Assembly: GCA_964446835.1 (NCBI GenBank)
Contig: CAYUQT010000017.1
Coordinates: 1-64,000 of the forward strand
Source of the DNA: CAYUQT01 sp964446835
GTDB lineage: Bacteria; Planctomycetota; Phycisphaerae; UBA1845; JAFGLZ01
Length of the DNA: 64,000 nt
Reading direction: 5' to 3'
In this document: positions 41,067 to 51,044 of the stretch, piece by piece
Numbering within the stretch: the stretch's first letter is position 1
How the letters are laid out: each line of letters opens with the position of its first letter
Made by a program: the position numbers and the translations under genes
The notes under the pieces: model-generated
Told to the model about the DNA's origin: nothing
Databases searched by the model: none
What the model saw: only the letters and a program-made list of their open reading frames with translations

Positions 41067-41975
41067 ATGAGCGCCAAGCAGCCCTACAAATACTTCGAAC
41101 CCGACATGGCCGCTCGCCTGGGCAAGCTCAATCTCATTGCGCGAACCGCTATGGAAGGCTTCGTTACCGGTCTGCACCGCAGCCCGCACCATGGCTTCAG
41201 CGTAGAGTTCAGCGAGCATCGCGAGTATGTCTCCGGAGACGATCTGCGACATCTGGATTGGGTCGCCCTGGCACGCACCGATCGCTACTACATCAAGCAG
41301 TACGAACAGGAGACGAACCTCCGCGCGCATATCCTGCTGGACGTCTCCGGCAGCATGGCCTATGGCAGCGCCAAACAGACCAAGTTCGACTACGGCTGCC
41401 GTCTGGCCTGTATGATCGGCTACCTGATGGTCCGACAGCAGGATACCGTGGGGCTGGTCACCTTCGACAGGGCCATCCGATCGCACATCCCGCCCGGCAG
41501 CACGGCCACCCACCTCGACCGCCTCTTTACCAGCCTCGAGGACATCGCCCCGGGCGAACTGACGGCCATCAGCAGGACATTTCACGACCTCGCCGAGAAG
41601 ATCGCCCGCCGCGGGCTGATCGTGATCATCAGCGACCTCTACGACGAACCCGCCGACATCATGAAGGCCTTGCGCCATTTTCGACACAAGAAGCACCAGG
41701 TCATCGTCTTTCATGTCCTCGACCAGGCTGAACTCGACCTGCCCTTCAACCAGCTCGTCACCTTCGTCGATCTCGAGACACAGGAGAAGCTCCAGATCGA
41801 TCCGAAGCTGATCCGCGACGAATACCAGCGGCTGGTCCAGGAATCCATCGCCCAATACCGGCGTGAGTGCAGCGATAGCGCCATCGAATACATCATGACG
41901 TCCACCGCCACCCCGTACGACGTGACATTGCGGAGCTATCTGGCCACTCGCCAGAGACTGGGGACCCGAACGTGA
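41067..41975 (+). CDS. DUF58 domain protein
   Basis: 302 residues from the ATG at 41067 (GGAGG upstream; a GTG three bases earlier is less likely). FEPDMAARLGKLNLIARTAM and HRSPHHGFSVEFSEHREYVS, then GDDLRHLDWVALARTDR, are the DUF58 signature. A von Willebrand A fold with MIDAS-type LLDVSGSMAYG follows at about residue 89. DUF58 proteins work with MoxR ATPases and Bat proteins in envelope protein-complex assembly. MoxR is not in the window. The gene overlaps the BatA-like gene by GTGA. Confidence 0.92.
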   Translation: MSAKQPYKYFEPDMAARLGKLNLIARTAMEGFVTGLHRSPHHGFSVEFSEHREYVSGDDLRHLDWVALARTDRYYIKQYEQETNLRAHILLDVSGSMAYGSAKQTKFDYGCRLACMIGYLMVRQQDTVGLVTFDRAIRSHIPPGSTATHLDRLFTSLEDIAPGELTAISRTFHDLAEKIARRGLIVIISDLYDEPADIMKALRHFRHKKHQVIVFHVLDQAELDLPFNQLVTFVDLETQEKLQIDPKLIRDEYQRLVQESIAQYRRECSDSAIEYIMTSTATPYDVTLRSYLATRQRLGTRT

Positions 41976-44179
41976 GCCCACTGGCCCAACTCACCCTCGG
42001 ACCGCTCACGCTGTCGCTCTGGGCCCTCGTGCCGATCCTGTTCGTCTCAGTCCTGATTCCCCTGATTATTCACCTTCAATCCAGCGTGCGGGCTCCGCAG
42101 ATTCACTTCTCCACCTTACGGTTCCTCAAGCTTTCGATGGAGAAGACCGCCCGCCGCCGCAGGCTTCAGCACTGGCTTCTCCTGGTCCTTCGAACCATCC
42201 TGATCTGCCTGTTGCTCCTGGCGATTACCCAGCCACTCTACAAGCCCCGTCGGGGCATGTTGTCAGGCACCAGCGATACTGCCGCCGCTATCATCATCGA
42301 CAACTCCCTCTCCATGGGCGCCACCGACGGCACCCGACGGAGATTCGACACCGCACGAAACCTCGTCAAGGACCTGCTGCGTGGGGCGGGCAAGCCCGCG
42401 GAACTCTCGATCCTCTATACCAACGGGAGAGAAGGCCGGGTCACACCCGCCCTGACCCATGACCTGTCCGCCGCTCTTCGAAGGATGGACGCTGCCGAAC
42501 TCGGGCTCGGTGCCGCATCGATCTCCGCCGTGCTCGGCCCGGCGTTTCATACACTGAAAGCCTCCTCGCTGCCCAATCGGGCCGTATACGTCGTCTCAGA
42601 TATGCAGGCCTCCACCTTCGCAAACCTCGCCGCCTGCAAAGCCCTCCGTGAGAACCCCGGCGTCCCCCTCTATCTGCTGAACTGCGGCGGGGCCGACTCC
42701 TCGAACCTTGCTGTGACCGATATCCAGATCAAGGGCCTTGGGCGTGTCGCCGGAGCGACCATCATCCTCGATGCCACCGTCCTAAATTGCACCACGGAGT
42801 CACGACGGGCCAAGGTCGGCATCGAGATCGATGGCCGCCGTCAGGACCATCTCAACCAGACCATTCTCCTGACACCTGGAGGCACACCGCAATCCCGCCA
42901 GAAGGTCTCCTTCGAGCACGTCTTTACGCAGCCGGGATTCCACTCGGGGCGGATCTTCATCGAGGGAGCCAACGACATCCTTCCGGCCGATGACTCCCGT
43001 GACTTCATCATCCAGATCGCCGATCGGATCCCCGTGTTGGTGATCACAGGTCCGGGGGGTGCAGCCGATCCAACGGGACCCGGCTACTACGTGATGCAGG
43101 CCCTCAAGGTTCCCCAGGCCATCACACCGGTGTTTCACCCCTTGGGTGAGGTCCGGGTCGAGGACATCCCCCGCAATGATGTTGTCATTGCGTGCGACGT
43201 GCCGAAATTCGACGAGACACTCGCCGCCGCCCTCCGCCAGACGGTTCTGGACGGCCGAACGCTCATCCTGTTTGTGGGCCCCAATGTCGATCCGGCCGCT
43301 TACAACGCATCACTCGGAGCTGGCGATCCGCCGCTTCTCCCCGCGACCCTCGGCCAACCCGTCGGAGACCCCCTCTCTCGACGCGATCCCAGTAAACTCC
43401 TCCGGGTCGACATGGAGAATCCCCTCTTCGCAGACCTATACGACAGCCAGGACAAGTACCCCTCGATCCTGGTATTCTGCCATCTATCCACCGCCTTGCA
43501 GCCCCAACACCCCGGCGCGGCACTGGCATGGTTGGATCGAGACCGTCCTCTTCTGCTTGAACGTCGGATCGGCCGAGGTCGCTGCCTGCTCTGGACCACC
43601 TCCGCCAATACCGTCTGGACGAACCTCCCAACCAAGCCGGTCTTCCTGCCCATTTTGGTTCGGATGTGCCTGGGCGCTGTGGGCGACGCCGGTCGGCCCG
43701 GGTGGGTCCGAGAAGGTTCCCAGGTCGTCTTGGCCGTCCCCGGCCAGCAGCCCGCTGATCTGGACGTCCTGCTGCCTGCTGACGAGGCCGGTCGAAGTGC
43801 AACGGTCCGCCTACAGTCGAAACCCGATCCGTCGGGCAACCAGGCCACGTTTGCCGAGACATTCACTCGCGGCGTGTACAGTTGGCAAACCACCGTGCAG
43901 AATCGGCCTACGGGGCAGTTCCTCGTGGCACCGGATCCGGAAGAATCCGATCTCCGTACGATACCCGCTTTGCAGATTACCGAATCGCTTCCCGACCAGC
44001 CCCTCTGCGTGGCATCCAATCTGGACGAACTCCGAGCCTCGATCCAAGAGGCCTCTCGTGGCACGCCGATCTGGGATTACTTCTTGATCCTCGTGCTGGT
44101 CATGGCGACAGCCGAAGCCCTCTTCGCCAACCGCTATCGGCCGGCCGAAGTCCGAGTGTCGACAGCCGCCAAGTCGTGA
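41972..44179 (+). CDS. BatA-like membrane protein with von Willebrand A domain
   Basis: 735 residues with a GTG start overlapping the DUF58 stop. The N-terminal BatA/aerotolerance segment has two membrane helices (LWALVPILFVSVLIPLIIHL and LLLVLRTILICLLLLAI) around RFLKLSMEKTARRRRLQHW. A vWA domain follows with MIDAS motif IIIDNSLSMGA at about residue 107. A large periplasmic part with GATase-like topology (VLVITGPGGAADPTGPGYYV, LILFVGPNVDP) precedes a final helix (YFLILVLVMATAEALF). It is typical of DUF58-linked Bat-like proteins of planctomycetes, probably chaperoning envelope or redox complexes. Confidence 0.88.
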   Translation: MSPLAQLTLGPLTLSLWALVPILFVSVLIPLIIHLQSSVRAPQIHFSTLRFLKLSMEKTARRRRLQHWLLLVLRTILICLLLLAITQPLYKPRRGMLSGTSDTAAAIIIDNSLSMGATDGTRRRFDTARNLVKDLLRGAGKPAELSILYTNGREGRVTPALTHDLSAALRRMDAAELGLGAASISAVLGPAFHTLKASSLPNRAVYVVSDMQASTFANLAACKALRENPGVPLYLLNCGGADSSNLAVTDIQIKGLGRVAGATIILDATVLNCTTESRRAKVGIEIDGRRQDHLNQTILLTPGGTPQSRQKVSFEHVFTQPGFHSGRIFIEGANDILPADDSRDFIIQIADRIPVLVITGPGGAADPTGPGYYVMQALKVPQAITPVFHPLGEVRVEDIPRNDVVIACDVPKFDETLAAALRQTVLDGRTLILFVGPNVDPAAYNASLGAGDPPLLPATLGQPVGDPLSRRDPSKLLRVDMENPLFADLYDSQDKYPSILVFCHLSTALQPQHPGAALAWLDRDRPLLLERRIGRGRCLLWTTSANTVWTNLPTKPVFLPILVRMCLGAVGDAGRPGWVREGSQVVLAVPGQQPADLDVLLPADEAGRSATVRLQSKPDPSGNQATFAETFTRGVYSWQTTVQNRPTGQFLVAPDPEESDLRTIPALQITESLPDQPLCVASNLDELRASIQEASRGTPIWDYFLILVLVMATAEALFANRYRPAEVRVSTAAKS

Positions 44180-44250
44180 TGTGCGGAGCCTTTCCCCACG
44201 GAGCCGAAGCAACCGCTCTCGGCGAATGGCTTTCCTCACCGTGCAGTGCC

Positions 44251-45519
44251 TCAGTTCCCCGATTCGATGGTGGCCTTGGGCGGATGAGCGAAGTCCGTGG
44301 CCCATCGATCGTTCGCCGTACGATTCGGCGCACCATCGTGAATCACGCAACGATACCGAAGCTCGAGCGACCTGCCCGCCTCGATCGTATACGGCTGATG
44401 AACGGCAAACGCGAAGCAGAAGTACGGCACCTGAGGATGGGCTCGAATCGCCGTGGGATAAGGTGGATTCGACGGGCAATCGAACATCGCCAACCCGCCC
44501 AACCCTCCTCCGGGCACCATGCCGACCATATCGACCCATCGTGCGTGATCTCCCGCACCCTGCTTGGCGTCATAGGCATCGCTGGCAACAATTTCCGGCC
44601 GCCGATCGCCAAACCAGTCCGGGCGCCCCCGAAACGCCATACCGCCGTAATGATACTTGTCCAATACCACCGGCCGATCCGTAGCCGTGTGACGGAGATG
44701 CACATCCAAAATCCACGGACCGTCGCCCTGACCATAGACTCGTGTGCAGAACGTCTCATGGATGACCACGCGCCGATCGGCCTCCAGGACGTTCTCCGCA
44801 ACAAACCCCGCGAACACGGAACCCGCATCGACGTTCGACAACCGCTTATGGATGGTCTTGCCCTTGCCAGCGCCCAGGTTCCAGAAGTCCGCCTGATACC
44901 CGCCGATCGTCGCCCGCGTCCAGGCAAAGAACAGCCCCCGCTGGTGCGGATGCGACCTGGGAAAATCGTCGCTGATCACCTTTCCCGAAGGGGACCATAC
45001 CGGATGGAAATACGCCGGTCGATCGAACAGGCTTGGTTTCCCGATATCCTTCTGAACCACGCCGTAGTTATATCGTGCGACCGGCTTCCCCCCGCACGTG
45101 ATCATCAGCCACTTGCCCTTCTCATCCTCTATCGCCGTCGTTGCCGTTGCGGTGCCACCCTGAACCGGCTGAAGCCGGAAGCGTCGCTCGGTCCCTGCGG
45201 GCGTCTTGCCCGTCAGTATGAACGCCAGCGCCCCCGATGATTGCCCGGTCATCGGAGGGTCCGCCGGCAACTGCCATTGAGCGGGAATCGTCTTGCCGGC
45301 ACCGGATCCGCCCACCTCCACAAGCTCCAGGCGCATCCGCGCCAGACGCTCTGGAGGGATGTCTTCGCCCAGCAGCTCCTTGCTCGACGCAGCCACAACC
45401 ATCGGCGTGTCCGTCCGATCGTGCGGTCCCGCCTGCACCTTCAGAATGCCGGTGCCTGCCGCGCCCATGACTTCGCCTCTCATCCCGATCATCATCATGA
45501 CACCCAGTACGGTCGCCAT
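44251..45519 (-). CDS. PmoA / DUF6807-family protein
   Basis: 422 residues from the ATG at 45519. An ATG three codons upstream sits too close to the AGGAG. A short signal (VLGVMMMIGMRGEVMGAAG) leads to a beta-rich protein with YNYGVVQKDIGKPSLFDRPA, YFHPVWSPSGKVISDDFPRS, HPHQRGLFFAW, GKTIHKRL and EFVAENVLEADRRVVIHETF-like strands. These are features of the PF14100 'methane oxygenase PmoA' family. Despite the name, these proteins are unrelated to particulate methane monooxygenase and occur in sugar-degradation clusters. Enzymatic role unknown. Divergent from the GH88 gene. Confidence 0.85.
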   Translation of the reverse strand: MATVLGVMMMIGMRGEVMGAAGTGILKVQAGPHDRTDTPMVVAASSKELLGEDIPPERLARMRLELVEVGGSGAGKTIPAQWQLPADPPMTGQSSGALAFILTGKTPAGTERRFRLQPVQGGTATATTAIEDEKGKWLMITCGGKPVARYNYGVVQKDIGKPSLFDRPAYFHPVWSPSGKVISDDFPRSHPHQRGLFFAWTRATIGGYQADFWNLGAGKGKTIHKRLSNVDAGSVFAGFVAENVLEADRRVVIHETFCTRVYGQGDGPWILDVHLRHTATDRPVVLDKYHYGGMAFRGRPDWFGDRRPEIVASDAYDAKQGAGDHARWVDMVGMVPGGGLGGLAMFDCPSNPPYPTAIRAHPQVPYFCFAFAVHQPYTIEAGRSLELRYRCVIHDGAPNRTANDRWATDFAHPPKATIESGN

Positions 45520-45654
45520 ATCCTTCATCTCTCCTGAAATGGACGCCCAGGATACTATGTTGCCGACAAGCGTCCGACAAGCCTCGACCGTTTTGCCGAC
45601 AGCCCAACATTGGATTATCATCTGGCGTATCGACGGTTCATGGAGCCCTCACCG

Positions 45655-47010
45655 ATGAAGACCGACACGACGCTCACACCTGTCAGCCTGCTGCCGGCCG
45701 CCCAGCGCGTCATCGAGCTGGCATCTCAGAAGGCCCGCGACCTCGACCGATCCTGGGCACCGGATCGCGGTGCACCGGTCTTTACCGTACAGGGCCAATA
45801 CACGACGCGCGGCTGGACGGAATGGACCCAGGGCTTCCAGTTCGGTATCCCATTGCTGATCTACGATGCAACCAACGATGCCGACTCTCTCAACCTCGGC
45901 CGTCGCCGAACCCTCGAACGGATGGCCCCGCACATCACCCATCGTGGTGTGCACGACCACGGCTTCAACAATGTCTCCACTTACGGCACCCTGCGGAGGC
46001 TCATGCGATCCGGCGGTCTGCCTCACAACGAATGGGAGCTGAATACCTATGAGCTTGCCCTGAAGTGCTCGGCCTCCGTGCAGGCCATGCGATGGACCTC
46101 CACCACCTACGGCCATGGATTCGTCCACTCCTTCAACGGACCGCACTCGCTCTTCTCCGACACGCTACGCTCGATGCGGGTCCTGGCTCTGGGACACGAG
46201 CTGGGGCACGTGCTTCAATCCGAACATGACGAACGGATATCCCTGCTCGACCGGCTGATCCAGCACACACGCTCGACGGCGAAGTTCAATGTCTATTACG
46301 GCGAGGGCCGCGACGCCTACGATCGCCCCGGCCGTGTCGTTCACGAATCCGTCTTCAACACGGTTGATGGGTTCTATCGCTGCCCGTCCTCGCAACAGGG
46401 CTACTCACCCTTCTCCACATGGACGCGCGGCCACGCATGGGTCCTCTGCGGGTCCGCGGAGCTGCTTGAGTGGGTTTCCGGGCGGCCCGACGCGGAGTTT
46501 CAACCCTTCGGCGGCAAGTCCGATATCCAGACCGTCCTGCGACGAATGGCCGGCGTTACCGCCGACTTCTACCTCGACGGCCTGACCTCCGCCGATGGCA
46601 TCACTTACTGGGACGATGGGGCACCCGGTCTCAGCCGAATGCGCGACTGGCGCGACCGGCCCGCCGACCCATTCAACGATCATGAGCCGGTCGACGCCAG
46701 TGCCTCGGCCATCGCGGCCCAAGGGCTCATCCGACTCGGCCTCCATCTGAACGAGCCCCGCTATCTTCAGGCCGGTCTCACCGTCGCTCGAACTCTGTTC
46801 GCCGATCCCTATCTGTCTGCCGATCCGCGGCATCAGGGGCTCCTGCTTCACTGTGTATATCATCGTCCGAATGGCTGGGACCACGTGCCCCCGGGGCGCC
46901 GCGTGCCCTGTGGCGAATCCGCGCTCTGGGGCGATTATCATATGGTCGAGCTGGCCGTGCAGATCCTCCGGCTGGCTCGCAATCAGAAACCCTACAGGTT
47001 CTATGAATGA
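45655..47010 (+). CDS. GH88-like unsaturated glucuronyl hydrolase family protein
   Basis: 451 residues from the ATG at 45655 (GGAG nine bases upstream); no signal peptide, so cytoplasmic. The (alpha/alpha)6 barrel shows GVHDHGFNNVSTYGTL, FYRCPSSQQGYSPFSTWTRG, HAWVLCG, DASASAIAAQGLIRLGLHLN and CGESALWGDYHMVELAVQIL, matching GH88. Such enzymes hydrolyse unsaturated uronyl oligosaccharides left by polysaccharide lyases. Together with the cupin and oxidoreductase downstream (40 and 50 bases apart), it looks like an intracellular uronate pathway operon. Confidence 0.9.
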   Translation: MKTDTTLTPVSLLPAAQRVIELASQKARDLDRSWAPDRGAPVFTVQGQYTTRGWTEWTQGFQFGIPLLIYDATNDADSLNLGRRRTLERMAPHITHRGVHDHGFNNVSTYGTLRRLMRSGGLPHNEWELNTYELALKCSASVQAMRWTSTTYGHGFVHSFNGPHSLFSDTLRSMRVLALGHELGHVLQSEHDERISLLDRLIQHTRSTAKFNVYYGEGRDAYDRPGRVVHESVFNTVDGFYRCPSSQQGYSPFSTWTRGHAWVLCGSAELLEWVSGRPDAEFQPFGGKSDIQTVLRRMAGVTADFYLDGLTSADGITYWDDGAPGLSRMRDWRDRPADPFNDHEPVDASASAIAAQGLIRLGLHLNEPRYLQAGLTVARTLFADPYLSADPRHQGLLLHCVYHRPNGWDHVPPGRRVPCGESALWGDYHMVELAVQILRLARNQKPYRFYE

Positions 47011-47049
47011 ACGGGGTCGTCGTCCTGATGCCCCCAACGGAGATGTCTG

Positions 47050-47493
47050 ATGCACATTGCCGATCTGAACTCAATGCCGGGACGCCACTACCCCGCCCGA
47101 CGCTGGACGCGAGGCTTTGTCGGAGAGGGACTTCCCATCCAGGCCTCCAACTTCTGCATGGGTTATGTCGTACTCGAACCCAAGGGTGGCCAGGTCCCCT
47201 GGCACAACCACGACCAGGAGGAAGTCTACGTCCTGCTCGACGGCACCTGTGAAATCTGCGTCGGCCAGGAACGGCGGACCCTTCACTCGCTTCAGGCGGT
47301 GTACGTCCCCCCCGGCCTGTTCCACCAGATGACAAACATTGGCGAGAAGCCGGCCGCCATGATCTACTGTTACTCGCCGGCCGGCAACGTCGCCCACTGG
47401 CGACAGGAACTGGCCGGTACGCTCCCCAAAGCTGGCGTGGACGCCCCCACGTTGCCCGAGGGAGCGTGCCCGCAGTGTACCGAGAAGCCCTGA
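47050..47493 (+). CDS. Cupin domain protein
   Basis: 147 residues. Cupin motif 1 (VPWHNHDQEEVYVLLDG, metal-binding His/His/Glu) and motif 2 (VYVPPGLFHQMTNIGE) are clear. The C-terminus ends with EGACPQCTEKP, a possible metal-binding Cys pair. Single-domain cupins next to GH88 often act as uronate isomerase-like enzymes (KdgF) or sugar-binding proteins. KdgF-type ring opening of 4,5-unsaturated uronate would fit this operon, but the assignment is by context. Confidence 0.85.
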   Translation: MHIADLNSMPGRHYPARRWTRGFVGEGLPIQASNFCMGYVVLEPKGGQVPWHNHDQEEVYVLLDGTCEICVGQERRTLHSLQAVYVPPGLFHQMTNIGEKPAAMIYCYSPAGNVAHWRQELAGTLPKAGVDAPTLPEGACPQCTEKP

Positions 47494-47543
47494 GACCCCG
47501 GACACAGGACGGAATCCGAGAGAGAGCTATTACGGAGCATACG

Positions 47544-48692
47544 ATGAGCACTCAACGCGTTGGCATCATCATGAATGGCGTCACCGGACGCATGGGTACC
47601 AACCAGCACCTGATCCGATCCCTCTGTGCGATTCGCGATCAGGGCGGCCTTCAGGTCGCACCAGGCCGAACGATATTTCCCGACCCCATCCTCGTCGGGC
47701 GAAACGCCGAGAAGCTCAAAGCCCTCGCGGCTCGAACGCGCATCGAGAAATGGTCCACCGATCTGGACTCCACACTCTCTGATGCCCAGTACCCGGTCTA
47801 CTTCGACGCCCAAACCACCCTCCGAAGGCATGCGGCCGTCAAACAGGCCATCGCCGCCGGCAAGCACATCTATTGCGAGAAGCCGGCCGCTGAAACATCC
47901 TCTCAGGCGATGGAACTCTATCAGATGGCCACCCGTGCCCGCCTCAAGAACGGCGTGGTTCAAGATAAGCTCTGGCTGCCCGGTCTCCTCAAGCTCAAGC
48001 GACTCATAGAAACCGGCTTCTTCGGACGGATCCTCTCGGTCCGCGGCGAGTTCGGCTACTGGGTCTTCACCGGTGAGGACGTTCCCGCTCAACGCCCGTC
48101 GTGGAATTATCGCAAAGAAGAGGGCGGCGGAATCATCCTCGACATGTTCTGCCATTTCAGTTATGTGCTCGAAAACCTCGTCGGTGCGGTTAAGGGCATC
48201 TCCTGCATGGCCACGATTCATAACCCGGAGCGGTTCGACGAGTCGGGCAAGCCCTACACCACCACGGCTGAAGATGCCGCGTACGCCACGATGACCCTCG
48301 AGGGCGGTGCCATCGCCCACTTCAACGCATCCTGGTGCGTGCGGGTCCGACGCGACGATCTTCTGACGATTCAGATCGACGGCACGAAGGGCTCCGCCGT
48401 TGCCGGCCTGAGACGCTGCTGGGCCCAGCACGCCGGCGTCACACCGAAGTGCGTCTGGAATCCCGACATCGACAGCCCAATCGACCACATCGCCTCGTGG
48501 ACCGAGGTCCCCGCCTCATGGGAGTATGACAACGCCTTCCGGGCACAATGGGAACTCTTCCTGAGACACCTCGAACTGGACGAGCCCTTCCCCTGGAACC
48601 TTCAGGCAGGGGCCCGCAACGTCCTGTTGGCCGAGAAGGCAGCCGAGTCGTGGCAGGCCCGTCGATGGGTCGACGTGCCCCAATTGACGTAG
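47544..48692 (+). CDS. Gfo/Idh/MocA-family oxidoreductase (cytoplasmic)
   Basis: 382 residues from the ATG at 47544 (GGAG upstream). RVGIIMNGVTGRMGTNQHLI is a slightly unusual Rossmann start, resembling dihydrodipicolinate-reductase-like members. The family motif GKHIYCEKPAAETSSQAME and the segment EGGGIILDMFCHFSYVLENL are present. No Tat signal, in contrast to the two exported homologues in this window. As the third gene after GH88 and cupin, it probably reduces or oxidises the released keto-sugar or uronate. Confidence 0.9.
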   Translation: MSTQRVGIIMNGVTGRMGTNQHLIRSLCAIRDQGGLQVAPGRTIFPDPILVGRNAEKLKALAARTRIEKWSTDLDSTLSDAQYPVYFDAQTTLRRHAAVKQAIAAGKHIYCEKPAAETSSQAMELYQMATRARLKNGVVQDKLWLPGLLKLKRLIETGFFGRILSVRGEFGYWVFTGEDVPAQRPSWNYRKEEGGGIILDMFCHFSYVLENLVGAVKGISCMATIHNPERFDESGKPYTTTAEDAAYATMTLEGGAIAHFNASWCVRVRRDDLLTIQIDGTKGSAVAGLRRCWAQHAGVTPKCVWNPDIDSPIDHIASWTEVPASWEYDNAFRAQWELFLRHLELDEPFPWNLQAGARNVLLAEKAAESWQARRWVDVPQLT

Positions 48693-48757
48693 CGTCTCTG
48701 AAAAAGAATATCCGAATACCGGCAACACAGCCGTGAGACGTACTGGAGAACACGCAC

Positions 48758-51019
48758 ATGATCCGACAACCCTTCCACATCCTGCCGATCTGCGTCACCC
48801 TGTTGTTCACCCTCCCGGCCTGGGGCACAGACGCATCGGGCATCGACGTCCACTTTCCGCCGCCTGAGCACGACATCCAGTACAAGCAGCCCGCCACCAC
48901 CTGGGACGAAGCCCTGCCCCTCGGCAACGGCATCCTCGGTGCGTTGGTCTGGGGCGACGGCAAGCCCGTTCGAATTTCCCTCGACAGAACCGACCTCTGG
49001 GACCTCCGGCCTGTTCCCGAGTTCCACAGCCCCGAGTACACCTACAAGCAGATGGTCCAATGGCATCACGATGGCAAGGAAAAGGACCTCATCCGCGTTT
49101 ATGAGGCCCCCTACGACCGACCCGAAGCCCCCACCAAGATCCCCGCCGGTCGCATCGAGCTGACCTTCGGCAATACCCCCAAGTTCGCCTCGGCCCGCCT
49201 GAGCGTTCGAAAGGCGGAGGCCACGGTTCAATGGGATGGCGATACCGGTCTTGATGTCTTCGTCCATGCCACCCAACCGGTCGGTATGATCCTCGCCCGC
49301 ACCTCAGCCGAGGTATCCCCCCGACTCATCGCCCCCCCCTTCGGCGGAAAGGGCGGCAAAACCGGACAGGGCAGCCTCGCCAAGCTGGGCTATCCCGCGC
49401 CCCAGGAATCCTCGGGCGACAACTGGCAGGCCTTCGCCCAGAAGGGCTCCCAAGGTTTTCACTTCGCCGTCTACTTCGCCTGGAAGAAGGAACAGGGACG
49501 ATGGCTCGGTGCATGGTCCGTGGCCTCCAGCTTCGAGGGAAACGACCCGCTTGCCATCGCTCGCACCCGTGTCGACGGCGCCATCCAGGCGGGGTTTGAC
49601 AGCGCCTTCACCACGCACACCCAATGGTGGGACGGCTATTGGCGCAAGTCCACCGTCCGCCTGCCCAACCCGACGGTCGAACGTCAGTGGTTCCTGGAGC
49701 AATACAAATTTGGATCCGCCAGCCGTCGCGGCTCACCGCCCATCACCCTCCAGGGCCCCTGGACCGCCGACAACAGCGAGCTTCCCCCATGGAAGGGCGA
49801 CTACCATCACGACCTCAACACGCAGCTCAGCTACTGGCCCTGCTACAGCGCCAACCGACTCGATGAGGGCCTCAGCTATCTCGACTGGCTCTGGAAGACG
49901 AAGGACAATTGCGTCGACTGGACGAAACGCTTCTTCGACATGTCCGGCATGAACGTACCCATGACCGCCGACCTCAACAACAATCAGATTGGTGGCTGGC
50001 GCCAGTACACCCACTCGGCCACCACCGCCGCCTGGCTCGCCCAACACTTCTACATGCACTGGCGATACAGCGCCGATCGCGAGTTTCTCCGCGACCGGGC
50101 CTACCCGTATCTCAGAGACGCCTCCGTCTTCATCGACGCCGTCACCGCCAGGAAGGGTTCAGACAACAAGCGAACCCTGGCGCTCAGCGCGTCGCCCGAG
50201 ATCAACGACAACCGCCCCACGGCATGGTTCCTCGTCTGGACCAACTACGACCTCGCTCTGACCCGCTGGCTTCTGACGGCAACGGCAGAGCTGGCCGACG
50301 AACTCAAGCAGACCGATGATGCGACCCACTGGCGACAGGTGCTCTCTGAGCTGCCGGAATTCTCGCTGGCCGACGACGGCCGACTGCTCGTAGCCAAGAA
50401 CTATCCCCTGCCCGACTCGCACCGGCACTTCTCCCACCTGATGGCCATTCATCCGCTGGGTCTGATCGACTGGGAACAGGGAGAGGCATCCCGCAAGACG
50501 ATTGCGGCCGCCCTGGCTGAACTGGATCGCCTCGGACCCGACTGGTGGTGTGGCTATAGCTACGCATGGCTTGCGAACCTGGCTGCCCGCGCCCGCGACG
50601 GTCGTCGGGCCGAACGGGCCATCGACATCTTCGCCAAGGCCTTCTGCCTGCGGAACAGCTTCCACTGTAATGGGGATCAATCCGGCAAGGGCTGGTCCAA
50701 AATGACGTATCGCCCCTTCACGCTTGAGGGCAACTTCGCCGCCGCCGCCGGCGTCCAGGAGATGCTGCTCCAGAGCCACGCCGGCCGCATCCGGGTCTTC
50801 CCCGCCATCCCCGACGCATGGAAGGACGCCGCCTTCACCACGCTCCGAGCCCAGGGGGCATTCCTCATCTCGGCGGTACGCGAAAACGGGGCGACCCGCC
50901 GCGTCGACATCACCTCCGAGAGGGGTGGAACCTGCCGCTTGATCTCTCCGTTCACCGAGAAACCAATCGATCTGGAGATGCAACCCGGCCAGACGGTGAC
51001 CCTCACCAAGGACCCGTGA
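48758..51019 (+). CDS. GH95-like secreted alpha-L-fucosidase/galactosidase family protein
   Basis: 753 residues with signal peptide (HILPICVTLLFTLPAWGTDA). The GH95 N-terminal signature PATTWDEALPLGNGILGALV is followed by the linker and barrel with YHHDLNTQLSYWPCYSANRL, SASPEINDNRPTAW and FSHLMAIHPLGLIDW. The C-terminal beta domain has LLQSHAGRIRVFPAIPDAWK. GH95 enzymes release 1,2-alpha-L-fucose or L-galactose by inversion. It follows the oxidoreductase by 65 bases and is convergent with the GH20-like gene. Confidence 0.9.
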   Translation: MIRQPFHILPICVTLLFTLPAWGTDASGIDVHFPPPEHDIQYKQPATTWDEALPLGNGILGALVWGDGKPVRISLDRTDLWDLRPVPEFHSPEYTYKQMVQWHHDGKEKDLIRVYEAPYDRPEAPTKIPAGRIELTFGNTPKFASARLSVRKAEATVQWDGDTGLDVFVHATQPVGMILARTSAEVSPRLIAPPFGGKGGKTGQGSLAKLGYPAPQESSGDNWQAFAQKGSQGFHFAVYFAWKKEQGRWLGAWSVASSFEGNDPLAIARTRVDGAIQAGFDSAFTTHTQWWDGYWRKSTVRLPNPTVERQWFLEQYKFGSASRRGSPPITLQGPWTADNSELPPWKGDYHHDLNTQLSYWPCYSANRLDEGLSYLDWLWKTKDNCVDWTKRFFDMSGMNVPMTADLNNNQIGGWRQYTHSATTAAWLAQHFYMHWRYSADREFLRDRAYPYLRDASVFIDAVTARKGSDNKRTLALSASPEINDNRPTAWFLVWTNYDLALTRWLLTATAELADELKQTDDATHWRQVLSELPEFSLADDGRLLVAKNYPLPDSHRHFSHLMAIHPLGLIDWEQGEASRKTIAAALAELDRLGPDWWCGYSYAWLANLAARARDGRRAERAIDIFAKAFCLRNSFHCNGDQSGKGWSKMTYRPFTLEGNFAAAAGVQEMLLQSHAGRIRVFPAIPDAWKDAAFTTLRAQGAFLISAVRENGATRRVDITSERGGTCRLISPFTEKPIDLEMQPGQTVTLTKDP

Positions 51020-51044
51020 GGTCCCCGGAGGCACCGCGACAAGT

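Noticed and set aside
44251..45519. PmoA annotation as methane monooxygenase
   Set aside because: The family name is historical. The protein is soluble and secreted with no membrane copper-enzyme features, and it sits among sugar-degradation genes.
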